From Actinomadura rifamycini DSM 43936 (GTDB lineage: Bacteria; Actinomycetota; Actinomycetes; Streptosporangiales; Streptosporangiaceae), in NCBI RefSeq assembly GCF_000425065.1, contig NZ_AULB01000012.1, forward strand, positions 186,001-250,000: DNA of 64,000 nucleotides, in the 5' to 3' direction. The notes beneath the pieces were generated by a model. That model searched no databases, had not been told where the DNA came from, and saw only the letters and a list, made by a program, of their open reading frames with translations. The position numbers and the translations under genes are program-made. The number at the start of each line of letters is the position of its first letter. The stretch's first letter is position 1. Below, piece by piece: positions 1-8,748 of the stretch.

Positions 1-1
1 C

Positions 2-1465
2 GGCAAGCGGGACGCCGCGCAGGAGCTCGGCCGCGCGCTCGCGCTGGGCCGCGACCCGCTGTGGCTGACCGACAACCTGTTCGCCGGGCAGCGCCTCGCC
101 GACGCGGTCGCGCGGCTGCACGCGGACGCCCGCGAGTGCGCCGCCGACCGGCTGCTGATCATCGAGGGCCTGGACGAGATCCTCACCGACCCCGGCAACG
201 GCGAGGCGCTCTCCGCCGAGCTCCACCGGCTCCTGGCCGTCCACCCCGAACTGAACCTGGTCGCGCTGTGCGACGCGGGCGGCGACGACCGCATCCGGGA
301 GATCAACCCGGCGCTCCCGCTGGGCTTCCGCATCGCGCACACCCGCCCGTTCACCGCCGCGGGCCACGCCGAGCTGTTCCGCCGCGCGCTCGTCCGGCAC
401 GGCGCCCGCGCGACCCGGCAGGCCGCCGACGCCGCGGGCGAGCTGCTCGCCGCGGCGCCGCCGATGCAGTCGCTGCGCAACGCGCGGCTGGCCCCGCACC
501 TCGCCGCCGAGGTCGTCGCGGCCGTCCAGGCCCGCTCGGAGGACGGCGAACTCGTCGTCCGCAAGGGCGACATCCCGGCGAGCCTGGACGCGTCCCGCAC
601 CACCGGCGACCCGCTCGCCGAACTCCGCGACCTCACCGGCCTCGACACGGTCAAGCACGAGATCGCGCTGCTCGTCGCGGGCACCGAGGCGGCGCGGCTG
701 CGCAGCGAGTCGGGGCTGCGGGTCACGCCCCCGACCCGGCACATGGTGTTCACCGGCAACCCCGGCACCGGCAAGACGATGGTCGCGCGGCTGCTCGGCC
801 GCATCTACAAGCGGCTCGGCGTGCTGTCCTCCGGGCACCTGGTGGAGGCGTCCCGCGCCCACCTGGTCGGCGAGTACATCGGGCAGACGGCGCCGCGCAC
901 CCGCCGGCTCGTGGAGCGCGCGATCGGCGGCGTCCTGTTCATCGACGAGGCGTACACGCTGACGCAGTCGCCGCTCAAGGGCGACTACGGGCACGAGGCC
1001 ATCGCCGAACTGGTGAAGCTGATGGAGGACCACCGCGACGACCTCGTCGTCGTCGTGGCCGGATACCAGCAGGAGATGGCCGAGTTCCTCGCCGCCAACC
1101 CCGGCCTCGACTCCCGCTTCCCCAAGCAGATCCACTTCCCCGACTACAGCGACGACGAGCTGATCGCCGTGTTCGGGCAGCTCGCCGACGCCGACGGCTT
1201 CCGGCTCGCCCCCGGCACCCGCGACGTGCTCCGCACGATGCTGCGGCGCGCGCCCCGCGGGCCGTCCTTCGGCAACGGGCGGCTCATGCGCAACCTCCTC
1301 GACGTCGCGGTCGCCCACCAGGCCGACCGGGTCGCCTCCGCCGCCCTCGGCGACGGCGACGCCCCCGCCGCCCCGCCCTCGCGGGACGAGCTGATCACCC
1401 TCACGTCCGACGACCTGCCGCCGCTGCTCGAACACCCGGAAGAGTTCTACGGCCTTTACCTGTAA
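2..1465 (+). CDS. Two-domain CbxX/CfxQ-type AAA ATPase, 5' end outside the window
   Basis: The reading frame is open from the first bases of the window, so the start lies upstream. Two tandem AAA modules are visible. The first is cut inside its Walker A (it begins GKRDAAQELG) and has a Walker B-like LLIIEGLDEIL. The second is complete: Walker A GNPGTGKT near base 755, Walker B VLFIDEAY near base 935, and the sensor-like VVVVAGY and SRFPKQIHF further on. This arrangement is that of the SpoVK/CbxX family, whose members remodel protein complexes in the cytoplasm. Some relatives serve type VII secretion (EccA), but no secretion genes are visible here. An internal ATG at 464 would drop the first domain, so it is not chosen. 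The specific client is unknown. Confidence 0.85.
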   Translation, partial: GKRDAAQELGRALALGRDPLWLTDNLFAGQRLADAVARLHADARECAADRLLIIEGLDEILTDPGNGEALSAELHRLLAVHPELNLVALCDAGGDDRIREINPALPLGFRIAHTRPFTAAGHAELFRRALVRHGARATRQAADAAGELLAAAPPMQSLRNARLAPHLAAEVVAAVQARSEDGELVVRKGDIPASLDASRTTGDPLAELRDLTGLDTVKHEIALLVAGTEAARLRSESGLRVTPPTRHMVFTGNPGTGKTMVARLLGRIYKRLGVLSSGHLVEASRAHLVGEYIGQTAPRTRRLVERAIGGVLFIDEAYTLTQSPLKGDYGHEAIAELVKLMEDHRDDLVVVVAGYQQEMAEFLAANPGLDSRFPKQIHFPDYSDDELIAVFGQLADADGFRLAPGTRDVLRTMLRRAPRGPSFGNGRLMRNLLDVAVAHQADRVASAALGDGDAPAAPPSRDELITLTSDDLPPLLEHPEEFYGLYL

Positions 1466-1704
1466 GGCGTCGCCCTCGGCCGTCAGGCCGCTGGACGGCT
1501 CGGTTGTACCGGTTGTCGCTCTGGGGGTACCGCTTGTCGCGGGCGGCGATCCGGTGGACGTGTGTTCTTCGCCGCTCGTCGAACGGGGCGGGAATCGTGT
1601 GAACCTACTCGCCGGTAGGCGGCAGAGTTCAAGGCACGGCGCTCACCGGGCTTCTGGGGCATTCAGGCCCGTCCAGGGCTCACCGGTCCGCTGGGGTGGG
1701 GCGG

Positions 1705-1742
1705 AGGCGGCGGTCGCGCGATCGGCCGCCGCCTTCTTTTTT
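1705..1742 (+). terminator. Rho-independent terminator after the AAA ATPase gene
   Basis: AGGCGGCGG (1705-1713) pairs with CCGCCGCCT (1726-1734), with further pairing inside, and is followed by the T-rich run TTCTTTTTT ending at 1742. A T-tail this good is unusual in such GC-rich DNA. It separates the AAA gene from xfp. Confidence 0.8.
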
Positions 1743-1794
1743 GCAAGGCCCTCGGCGTCAGGCCGCGGGGCGGCCTTCCTTCAACGGGCCTTGC
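1743..1794. repeat. Nested inverted repeat
   Basis: GCAAGGCCC (1743-1751) and GGGCCTTGC (1786-1794) are perfect inverted arms. Between them lies a second perfect hairpin, GGCCGC-GGG-GCGGCC (1761-1775). It begins directly after the terminator's T-run. It could be a dispersed intergenic element or a structured leader; nothing in the sequence decides this. Confidence 0.65.
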
Positions 1795-2043
1795 GTGCGA
1801 TTGCTGCATCGTTCCGACTCGCCCAGGGGCTCGCTGCGCGATCAAGTTCTCGCTTCGCTCGGACTTGGCTTCGCTCGCGATCGCAGTGGTTTCCGTCCGC
1901 TCTGGCTGGGGTGATGGCTGGGCAAGTGGGTCTGTCGCTTGTCGGCTCGGTTTCTCTCTGCGGGCGGTCTCGGGGCGGGGTTCGGGCTGGCGGGTGGGCG
2001 TGCGGGATTGAACGCGGGCTCACGGGGCACGTGCCGGGGCGAT

Positions 2044-4389
2044 ATGACACATCACGACGATCTCGGGCGGCTCGACGCGTACTGGCGGGCCGCGAACTAC
2101 CTGTCGGTCGGGCAGATCTACCTGCTCGACAACCCCCTGTTGCGGGAACCGCTGCGGCGGCGGCACGTCAAGCCGCGCCTGCTCGGCCACTGGGGCACGA
2201 CCCCCGGGCTGAACTTCTGCTACGCGCACCTCAACCGGGTGATCCGGGCCCGCGACCTCGACATGATGTACGTGATGGGCCCCGGGCACGGGGGGCCTGC
2301 GGCGGTCGCGAACGCCTGGCTGGAGGGCACCTACAGCCAGGTGTACCCGGACGTGTCGTACGACGAGCGCGGGATGCGGGCGCTGTTCCGGCAGTTCTCC
2401 TTCCCCGGGGGCGTGCCGAGCCACGTGGCGCCCGAGACGCCCGGGTCGATCCACGAGGGCGGGGAGCTCGGGTATTCGCTCGCGCACGCGTACGGCGCCA
2501 CGTTCGACAACCCGGACCTGATCGTCGCCTGCATCGTGGGGGACGGCGAGGCGGAGACGGGGCCGCTGGCGGCGAGCTGGCACTCCAACAAGTTCGTCGA
2601 CCCGGTGCGGGACGGGGCCGTGCTGCCGATCCTCCACCTGAACGGCTACAAGATCGCGAACCCGACGGTGCTGGCGCGGATCCCCGAGGAGGAGCTCGTC
2701 CAGCTCCTCGACGGCTACGGCTACCACCCGCTGCTGGTCGCCGGGGACGAGCCCGCGTCCATGCACCGGAAGATGGCCGCGGCGCTCGACCAGGCGCTCG
2801 ACGAGATCGCCGACATCCGGCGCGCGGCGCGCGAGGGCGGCGCGACGGACCGGCGGCGGTGGCCGCTGATCGTCCTGCGGTCGCCCAAGGGGTGGACGGG
2901 CCCGGAGGAGGTCGACGGGAAGCCCGTCGAGGGCACGTGGCGCTCGCACCAGGTGCCGCTGGCGGGGGTGTGCGACGACCCCGCGCACCTGGAGCAGCTC
3001 GAACGGTGGCTGCGCTCGTACCGTCCGGAGGAGCTGTTCGACGAGGACGGCCGTCCGGTCGCGGCGCTCCGGGAGTCGGCGCCCGAGGGCGCGCGGCGGA
3101 TGAGCGCGAACCCGCACGCGAACGGCGGCCTGCTGCTCAAGCCGCTCGTGCTGCCCGACTTCCGCGACTACGCGGTGCAGATCGGCAAGCCGGGCACGAC
3201 GACCGCCGAGCCGACCCGCGTCCTCGGGACGTACCTGCGCGACGTGGTCCGCGCGAACCCGACGAACTTCCGGATCATGGGGCCGGACGAGACGGCGTCG
3301 AACCGGCTCGGGGACGTGTTCGAGGCGACCGACCGGGTGTTCGCGGCCGAGCGGCTCCCGACCGACGAGCACCAGGCGGCCCACGGCCGGGTGATGGAGG
3401 TGCTCAGCGAGCACCTGTGCCAGGGCTGGCTGGAGGGCTACCTCCTGACCGGGCGGCACGGCCTGTTCAACTCGTACGAGGCGTTCATCCACATCGTGGA
3501 CGCGATGTTCAACCAGCACGCGAAATGGCTGAAGGTGACCCGGCACCTGCCGTGGCGGCGGCCGATCGCGTCGCTGAACTACCTGCTGTCGTCCCACGTG
3601 TGGCGGCAGGACCACAACGGCTTCACCCACCAGGACCCCGGTTTCCTCGACGTCGTCATGAACAAGAAGCCGGAGATCGTCCGGGTGTACCTGCCGCCGG
3701 ACGCGAACACGCTGCTGTCGGTCGGGGACCACTGCCTGCGGTCCCGCGACTACGTCAACGTGGTCGTCGCCGGGAAGCAGCCCTCCCTGAACTGGCTGAC
3801 GATGGACGAGGCCGTGGCGCACGCGACGCGCGGCATCGGCATCTGGGAGTGGGCGTCCAGCGACGGCGGCGCCGACCCGGACGTCGTCATGGCGTGCGCC
3901 GGGGACGTCCCGACGCTGGAGACGCTCGCGGCCGTGGACGAGCTGCGGCAGACGTTCCCCGAACTGCGGGTGCGGGTGGTGAACGTCGTGGACCTGATGC
4001 GGCTGCTGCCGCCGAGCGAGCACCCGCACGGGCTGCCGGACGCCGAGTTCGACGCGCTGTTCACCACCGACAAGCCGATCATCTTCGCGTTCCACGGCTA
4101 CCCCTACCTGGTCCACCGGCTCGCCTACCGGCGGCACGGGCACGCGAACCTGCACGTCCGCGGCTACAAGGAGGAGGGCACCACCACGACGCCGTTCGAC
4201 ATGGTGATGCTCAACGACCTCGACCGGTTCCACCTGGTCATGGACGTCATCGACCGGGTGCCGTCGCTGGGCGGGCGGGTCGCGCACGTCCGGCAGCGGA
4301 TGGCGGACAAGCGCCTGGCGCTGCGGGCGCACACCCGCGAGCACGGCGAGGACGCCGCCGAGATCCGCGAATGGACGTGGTCGTACTGA
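2044..4389 (+). CDS. xfp: Xylulose-5-phosphate/fructose-6-phosphate phosphoketolase
   Basis: This 781-residue protein is a thiamine-diphosphate phosphoketolase: it cleaves xylulose 5-phosphate (and/or fructose 6-phosphate) with phosphate to acetyl phosphate plus a sugar phosphate. Its length is normal for the family. Visible signatures are GPGHGG (79-84), the ThDP motif GDGEAETG (about 165-172) followed by SWHSNK, and the C-terminal [14 protein letters not shown]. The ATG at 2044 is chosen because the family homology begins there; the frame runs upstream to 1939 without family-like sequence. Its stop overlaps the ackA start, so acetyl phosphate is probably passed to acetate kinase for ATP. 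Which sugar phosphate is preferred cannot be read from the sequence. Confidence 0.95.
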   Translation: MTHHDDLGRLDAYWRAANYLSVGQIYLLDNPLLREPLRRRHVKPRLLGHWGTTPGLNFCYAHLNRVIRARDLDMMYVMGPGHGGPAAVANAWLEGTYSQVYPDVSYDERGMRALFRQFSFPGGVPSHVAPETPGSIHEGGELGYSLAHAYGATFDNPDLIVACIVGDGEAETGPLAASWHSNKFVDPVRDGAVLPILHLNGYKIANPTVLARIPEEELVQLLDGYGYHPLLVAGDEPASMHRKMAAALDQALDEIADIRRAAREGGATDRRRWPLIVLRSPKGWTGPEEVDGKPVEGTWRSHQVPLAGVCDDPAHLEQLERWLRSYRPEELFDEDGRPVAALRESAPEGARRMSANPHANGGLLLKPLVLPDFRDYAVQIGKPGTTTAEPTRVLGTYLRDVVRANPTNFRIMGPDETASNRLGDVFEATDRVFAAERLPTDEHQAAHGRVMEVLSEHLCQGWLEGYLLTGRHGLFNSYEAFIHIVDAMFNQHAKWLKVTRHLPWRRPIASLNYLLSSHVWRQDHNGFTHQDPGFLDVVMNKKPEIVRVYLPPDANTLLSVGDHCLRSRDYVNVVVAGKQPSLNWLTMDEAVAHATRGIGIWEWASSDGGADPDVVMACAGDVPTLETLAAVDELRQTFPELRVRVVNVVDLMRLLPPSEHPHGLPDAEFDALFTTDKPIIFAFHGYPYLVHRLAYRRHGHANLHVRGYKEEGTTTTPFDMVMLNDLDRFHLVMDVIDRVPSLGGRVAHVRQRMADKRLALRAHTREHGEDAAEIREWTWSY

Positions 4390-5456
4390 TGCGCGTGCTG
4401 ACCGTCAACCCCGGGTCGAGCAGCCTGAAGCTGAGCGTGCTCGACGACGATGACACCCTCGTCGCCGAGGAGTCCGGCCCCCGCGAGGAGCTGGCCGGGA
4501 TCGTGTCCGACCTGCCGCGCCCGGACGCCGCGGGGATCCGGTTCGTCCACGGCGGCAGCGACTTCACCGCGCCCGTCCTGGTCAACGGGGCCGTGACCGA
4601 GCGGCTGCGGGAGCTGGCCGATCTCGCGCCGCTGCACCAGCCCGCGTCCCTGCACGCCCTCGCCGAGATCACCGGGACGCTGCCGGGCGTGCCGACCGTG
4701 GCGTCCTTCGACACCGCGTTCCACGCCGCGCTCCCCGCCGAGGCCGCCACCTACGCACTGCCCCGCCACTGGCGCGACCGGTTCGGGCTGCGCCGCTACG
4801 GCTTCCACGGCCTCTCGTTCGCGTACGCCGTCCGCCGCGCCGGGGAGCTGCTCGGCGGCGCACCGGCGCGCATGGTGGTGTGCCACCTCGGCGCCGGGGC
4901 GTCGCTGGCGGCCGTCGCCGACGGCCGCTCGGTCGACACCACGATGGGGTTCACGCCGCTCGAAGGGCTCGTCATGGCGTCCCGCGCGGGCAGCATCGAC
5001 CCGGGCATCCCGCTGTGGCTGATGAAGCACGGCCTCACCCTGGACGAGGTCAACGACGGCCTCGAACGGGACTCTGGCCTGCGCGGCCTCGCCGGGACGG
5101 GCGACATGCGCGAGCTGCGGCGGCTCGCCGAGGACCGCGACGTCCCCGCCCTCGCCGCGCTCGACGTCTACCACCACCGGCTCCGCGCCTGCGCCGCCGC
5201 GATGGCCGCGCCGCTCGGCGGCCTGGACGTCCTGGTGTTCACCGGCGGCGTCGGCGAGCACGACCCGTCCGTCCGGTTCCGGCTGGCGTCCGACCTCGCG
5301 TTCCTCGGCGTCGCCGTCGACCCCGACCGCAACGCCGACGCCCGCGGGGACGCGGACGTCTCCGCCGACGGCGCGTCCGTCCGCACCCTGGTCGTCACCG
5401 CCCGGGAGGACCTCGAGATCGCCGCCGACGTCCGACGCGTCCTGACCACCGACTAG
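4389..5456 (+). CDS. ackA: Acetate kinase
   Basis: Acetate kinase converts acetyl phosphate and ADP to acetate and ATP in the cytoplasm. The N-terminal signature VNPGSSSLKLS, the YGFHGLS block, CHLGAGAS and FTGGVGEHD are all present. At 355 residues it is shorter than the usual ~400. The ATG at 4389 shares its A with the xfp stop (TGATG), indicating translational coupling; an in-frame ATG at 4371 is possible but would add only MDVVVL. The pair forms the phosphoketolase shunt. The 3' end overlaps the convergent HIT gene by four bases. Confidence 0.95.
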   Translation: MRVLTVNPGSSSLKLSVLDDDDTLVAEESGPREELAGIVSDLPRPDAAGIRFVHGGSDFTAPVLVNGAVTERLRELADLAPLHQPASLHALAEITGTLPGVPTVASFDTAFHAALPAEAATYALPRHWRDRFGLRRYGFHGLSFAYAVRRAGELLGGAPARMVVCHLGAGASLAAVADGRSVDTTMGFTPLEGLVMASRAGSIDPGIPLWLMKHGLTLDEVNDGLERDSGLRGLAGTGDMRELRRLAEDRDVPALAALDVYHHRLRACAAAMAAPLGGLDVLVFTGGVGEHDPSVRFRLASDLAFLGVAVDPDRNADARGDADVSADGASVRTLVVTAREDLEIAADVRRVLTTD

Positions 5457-5902
5457 CGCGGCCGGGTCAGCTCGCGGCGGATCCGCAGGGCGAGCCCGTC
5501 CCGATGCGCCGGGGCGACGTCGTCCCCCTCCGAACGCCCGAGGCGCCCGAACACCCGCGGGCCGCGCACCTCGGCGGGGTGGTCGGGCATGCGCGGGATC
5601 ACGTGGAAGTGGACGTGCGCGTACCCCTCGGCCTCCGCGAACTGGGCGACGTACGTCTTGGCGCAGCCGGTGACGGCGTGGAGGGCGCGCGACAGCCGGA
5701 CCTGCCAGGTCCCGAGGAGGGCGGCCTCGGCGTCGGTGAGGTCGGCGATCGCGGTCACGTGGCGGAGCGGGACGAGGACGAGCCAGCCGGGGGTTCCGGT
5801 GCCGAACGCGTGCGCGACCCGCCAGTGGTCGTCGGAGGCGGCGTGCTCGCGCGGCGGGAGCGCGAAGCGGCGGGCGTTGTTGTCACATGAAAGGCAGTTC
5901 AC
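5453..5902 (-). CDS. HIT-family nucleotide-binding protein
   Basis: This 149-residue protein carries the histidine triad as HVHFHVIPR, preceded by the family's hydrophobic LVLVPLRHV and a helix ending in TYVAQFAEAEGYAH. HIT proteins hydrolyse or transfer nucleoside monophosphates from phosphoramidate or dinucleotide substrates. The N-terminal CLSC pair may bind a metal, as in some actinobacterial members. Translation starts at a GTG (5902). The exact substrate is not predictable. The gene converges on ackA with a four-base overlap. Confidence 0.88.
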   Translation of the reverse strand: MNCLSCDNNARRFALPPREHAASDDHWRVAHAFGTGTPGWLVLVPLRHVTAIADLTDAEAALLGTWQVRLSRALHAVTGCAKTYVAQFAEAEGYAHVHFHVIPRMPDHPAEVRGPRVFGRLGRSEGDDVAPAHRDGLALRIRRELTRPR

Positions 5903-5916
5903 CTGGTGAACCTAAA

Positions 5917-5954
5917 CGGCCGGGCCGGGTCGCGCCCGGTCCCGGTCCCGGCCG
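5917..5954 (-). terminator. Hairpin terminator downstream of the secreted-protein genes
   Basis: CGGCCGGG (5917-5924) and CCCGGCCG (5947-5954) are inverted arms, with an inner stem CCGGG/CCCGG (5925-5939). On the minus strand it lies 12 bases after the secreted-protein stop and is followed by TTTAGG. Confidence 0.6.
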
Positions 5955-5966
5955 TCCATGTCCGCC

Positions 5967-6767
5967 TCAGGCGTTCCCCAGCTGGGCGTAGCCCTTCGAC
6001 GCCGAGTAGGTGGTGAAGATCGCCGTGTTGGTGCCGGCGGCGGCCGGGAGGCCCGACTGCCAGTCGACGATCCCGTTGAACCAGCCGAACGGGCCGCAGT
6101 TCGCCGACTTCGGCACCGCGAACGCGTTGTCGACGAAGGTGGTCTTGACGACCCACGGGTCGGTCGACACGTCGGTGGGCGGGCTGCCGGTGATCGGCTC
6201 GTTGGGCGCCGGCGGGTTCGTCGGCCCGAGTCCGAGGTTGAGGGTGATCGGGTCCTCGTCGGTGCCGATGGTGCAGGAGTCGCCCAGCAGCGGGTTCTGC
6301 ACGCTGATCTTCATGCGCTGCCGCATCAGGACGCCGGGCTCGGGGCTGAGCTCCAGCTCGCCCGCGAGCTGCGGCTGCGCGTGGATCTGCATGATGGGCA
6401 GGAAGTCCGAGCCCGGGATGCCGAGGATGCCGCCCTCGACGCGGATCGGCTCGCTGTCCATCGACTCGACGAACACCGTCTCCTCGAAGGTGACCGGGTC
6501 GTACCCGTTCGCGTAGACGATGGTGATCGGCTGGTGGATCTCCTGGTCGATCCCGCCCAGCGTCAGCCGCCCGCTCGTGATCTTCGCGACGGTGCACAGC
6601 CACAGGTTGGGGTCCGCGCCCGCGGGCAGTTCCGGGCAGCCCTCGAAGCTGAACTCCGGGATCTCCTCCTCGGCCGCCGCGGGCGCCGCCTGCGCGGCGA
6701 GGCCGGCCATGCCGACCACGGTCCCCAGGACCGCCGCGGCGGCCCGGCGAGCTGTCGTGCGTCTCAT
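5967..6767 (-). CDS. Exported protein of unknown function, paralogue A
   Basis: A 266-residue protein with a signal peptide: MRRTTARR, then a hydrophobic alanine/glycine-rich stretch ending AAPAAAEE. The mature part opens EIPEFSFEGCPELPAGA and ends in a conserved block, GSPPTDVSTDPWVVKTT. The same blocks occur in the next gene upstream, so the two arose by tandem duplication. Four cysteines in the mature part could form two disulfides. No catalytic motif was found, and I do not recognise the family. A GGAGA ribosome site precedes the ATG. Only 34 bases separate it from its paralogue, so the two are probably co-transcribed. Confidence 0.8.
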   Translation of the reverse strand: MRRTTARRAAAAVLGTVVGMAGLAAQAAPAAAEEEIPEFSFEGCPELPAGADPNLWLCTVAKITSGRLTLGGIDQEIHQPITIVYANGYDPVTFEETVFVESMDSEPIRVEGGILGIPGSDFLPIMQIHAQPQLAGELELSPEPGVLMRQRMKISVQNPLLGDSCTIGTDEDPITLNLGLGPTNPPAPNEPITGSPPTDVSTDPWVVKTTFVDNAFAVPKSANCGPFGWFNGIVDWQSGLPAAAGTNTAIFTTYSASKGYAQLGNA

Positions 6768-6801
6768 CTATTCTCCATCTTCGGTCGGGCGGGGGGCGGG
6801 C

Positions 6802-7566
6802 TCACAGCTCGGTGTAGGACTTCGCCGCCACGTACTGCTCGAAGATCGCGGTGTTGTTGCCGGCGTCCGAGGGCAGGCCCGCGATGAGGTTCACCAGCCA
6901 GTTCGCGGAGTCGCTGATCCCGCAGTTGTCCGCGCCCGGCACGGAGAACGCGTTGTCGACCAGGGTCGTCTTGACGACCCACGGGTCGGTCGACACGTCC
7001 ACCGGCGGGCTGCCGCTGATCGGCTGGTTGGGCGGCGGCGGGTTCGTCGTCCCGACGGTCAGGTTCAGCTGGATCGGGTTGCTGTTCGTGCCGATCGTGC
7101 AGTTCCACCCGAGGAACGGGTTGCCGAGCTTGACCTTCAGGTCGAGCTGGACGTTGCCGTTGACGAGATCGAGGTCGACGGCCTCGGGCTTGGCGTAGAC
7201 CGCCGAGAGGAACCGGTCCCCGAAGATCCCTTCCTGCACCTGCATCCACTCGGACTCGAAGCTCGCGAGGACGGCCGTCTCCTCGAAGGTGTTCGCGTCG
7301 AACCCGTTCGCGTAGACGAGCCGCATCGGGGTCTCGATGTTCTGCTCGAAACTGCCGAACGAGAACTCGCCGCCGCTCACGACCACGGAGTTGCAGAGCC
7401 AGAAACCGGGCTCGGCGCCGGCGGGCAGTTCGGGGCAGTCCTCGTGGCTGAACTCGGGGATCTCCTCGGCGGCGGCGGGCGCGGCGAGGGCGGTGCCGGT
7501 CAGGACGGCGCCGAGGGCGACGGCGGCGGCAGCGGCCACGCGGCGCAGCCGGAAGGGTGATCTCAC
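6802..7566 (-). CDS. Exported protein of unknown function, paralogue B
   Basis: A 254-residue exported protein with an Arg-rich n-region (MRSPFRLRR), a hydrophobic core and an AAPAAAEE cleavage region. The mature sequence EIPEFSHEDCPELPAGAEP and the block TNPPPPNQPISGSPPV followed by DVSTDPWVVKTT match the downstream gene closely. Both have evenly placed cysteines and end in a short variable tail. Function is unknown; the absence of membrane anchors suggests a released or wall-associated protein. It is first in its transcript, with the third exported gene lying upstream beyond a strong hairpin. Confidence 0.8.
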   Translation of the reverse strand: MRSPFRLRRVAAAAAVALGAVLTGTALAAPAAAEEIPEFSHEDCPELPAGAEPGFWLCNSVVVSGGEFSFGSFEQNIETPMRLVYANGFDANTFEETAVLASFESEWMQVQEGIFGDRFLSAVYAKPEAVDLDLVNGNVQLDLKVKLGNPFLGWNCTIGTNSNPIQLNLTVGTTNPPPPNQPISGSPPVDVSTDPWVVKTTLVDNAFSVPGADNCGISDSANWLVNLIAGLPSDAGNNTAIFEQYVAAKSYTEL

Positions 7567-7631
7567 AGCGATCTCCAGGGGGTGGAGGGGGTCAGGGAGA
7601 TTCGGCGCGGAGCGGGTCGCCGGATACGGGG

Positions 7632-7680
7632 GGTGCGGCCGGCCCGGGTCGGGGTGGGATCACACCGGGCCGGCCGCACC
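7632..7680 (-). terminator. Strong 16-bp hairpin between exported-protein genes
   Basis: GGTGCGGCCGGCCCGG (7632-7647) and CCGGGCCGGCCGCACC (7665-7680) are perfect 16-base inverted arms with a 17-base loop. It lies between the stop of the 7727-8416 gene and the start of the paralogue pair, so it most likely ends the upstream transcript. There is no T-run, as is common in these genomes. Confidence 0.65.
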
Positions 7681-7726
7681 GTGAGGCTGTGCGCGGGTCA
7701 CGCGGCCCGCGCGCTGCGGGACGGGA

Positions 7727-8416
7727 TCAGGGGGCGATGGTGAGGTCCGCGCCGGACGAGGTGACGATCTGGAAGGTCGCCGAGACGGAGGCCGAGCTCG
7801 GGCAGCCGCTGGTGCCGGAGATGAGCTGGAACTGCTGGCCGGCCAGCCGGCCCTGCGAGTGCGTGTTGCCCGGAACCGGCTTGCTCGCGTTGTTGTGGTT
7901 GTACAGGTCGATCTGCAGCTGCTTGGCGCCCGTGAGGCCGAAGTTGCAGGTCTCCACCCGTCCGAGCGAGGTCAGGTTCAGGGTCGCTTGGATGTTGACG
8001 GACGCGTTGGGCGAGTTGATGTAGATGTACCCGTCGCGGTTGTTGGTGTGGGCCGAGTCGTAGGCGGCGCCGCCACCGGTGTAGGGCAGGTTGAGAGCCT
8101 CGATCTCGGTGGTGCCGCCCTTGTTGTTGGTGCAGTCCGGGTTGCCCGCGGTGGGCATGTCGGCGGCGTCGAGGGAGCCGTTGGTGCCGTCGGAGTCGAC
8201 GGACGCCTGGAGCTCCGCGCTGGTGCACGTGGTCTGGATCAGCCCGAGGGAGCTGACGCCCGTCAGGGTGACGTTGGACAGGTTCGTGCCGACGACGGTG
8301 CCGCTGAAGGGGGCACCGCCCGACTCGATCGTGGTGGCGCCGGCGGCGGTGGCGCCGCCGAGGACGAGTGCGCCGGCGCCGAGGAGGGGCAGGGCGACTC
8401 TGCTGAGCTTCCGCAT
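7727..8416 (-). CDS. Exported protein of unknown function, third of the cluster
   Basis: A 229-residue protein starting MRKLSRVALPLLGAGALV with a signal peptide cleaved after about ATAAGA. The mature part is rich in Ser, Thr, Asn and Gly, with four cysteines and a repeating beta-type pattern, and lacks any catalytic motif I recognise. The ATG at 8416 is preferred over the open frame to 8707 because AAAGGA lies eight bases before it and a signal peptide follows at once. It is not similar to paralogues A and B beyond being exported. A surface or spore-associated role is possible but unsupported. Confidence 0.75.
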   Translation of the reverse strand: MRKLSRVALPLLGAGALVLGGATAAGATTIESGGAPFSGTVVGTNLSNVTLTGVSSLGLIQTTCTSAELQASVDSDGTNGSLDAADMPTAGNPDCTNNKGGTTEIEALNLPYTGGGAAYDSAHTNNRDGYIYINSPNASVNIQATLNLTSLGRVETCNFGLTGAKQLQIDLYNHNNASKPVPGNTHSQGRLAGQQFQLISGTSGCPSSASVSATFQIVTSSGADLTIAP

Positions 8417-8748
8417 GATCCAGTCCTTTCGGTGGGGGTGGGGACGAATCCCTGCGGTGCTCGAACCGAAACATAAACTGCTCCGTTTCTCAAGAACGCC
8501 TCCGTACCCGGACGCCCGCTGGGCCGTTTTCGGAAACGCTCTAAGACCGGGGCGGCGGCGGCCGTTTAGGACCCCGTCCCGCCCTCGCTGAGCGATGAGC
8601 CAGTCACCGATGGCAAGAACATCCCGGTAGCTGTGACGCGGGTCACCGGCCGTGATGCACGGTGCGTGGCGGTTTGCGGACGCGGCGGGGTGTCCGCATG
8701 CGGTCACGAACCCGCGCGGCTCCGGCGCGTCCCGTGGTGACCGAGCGG
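8417..8748. other. Leader/promoter region of the exported-protein gene
   Basis: This 332-base gap holds no convincing gene. Its lowest-GC part (about 8465-8500) lies 50-90 bases before the 8416 start on the minus strand and is the likely promoter, but no clear -35/-10 pair stands out. CGTTT-TCGG-AAACG near 8525 is a small inverted repeat. Confidence 0.45.

Larger units (their letters stand above)
1466..2043. other. Structured intergenic stretch upstream of xfp
   Basis: No convincing gene lies in these 578 bases; the open frames crossing it have no family-like sequence. It holds a T-tailed terminator, a nested inverted repeat (both listed separately) and a lower-GC part (about 1795-1900) with recurring GCTTCGCTCG and GCGATC words. 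The motif CTCGGC(C)GTCAGGCCGC occurs twice, near 1475 and 1751. The palindrome GGCACGTGCC at 2026-2035 sits just before the xfp start. Confidence 0.6.

Noticed and set aside
1..1465. Type VII secretion locus at the left edge
   Set aside because: The AAA protein resembles EccA-type ATPases, but no WXG100, EccC or other ESX gene is in the window.
1466..2043. Short hypothetical genes upstream of xfp
   Set aside because: Several overlapping open frames exist on both strands, but the stretch is dominated by inverted repeats and none shows codon structure like its neighbours.
2020..4344. A 774-codon open frame antisense to xfp
   Set aside because: It is Arg/Val/His-rich, lacks any domain, and mirrors the codon bias of the real phosphoketolase gene.
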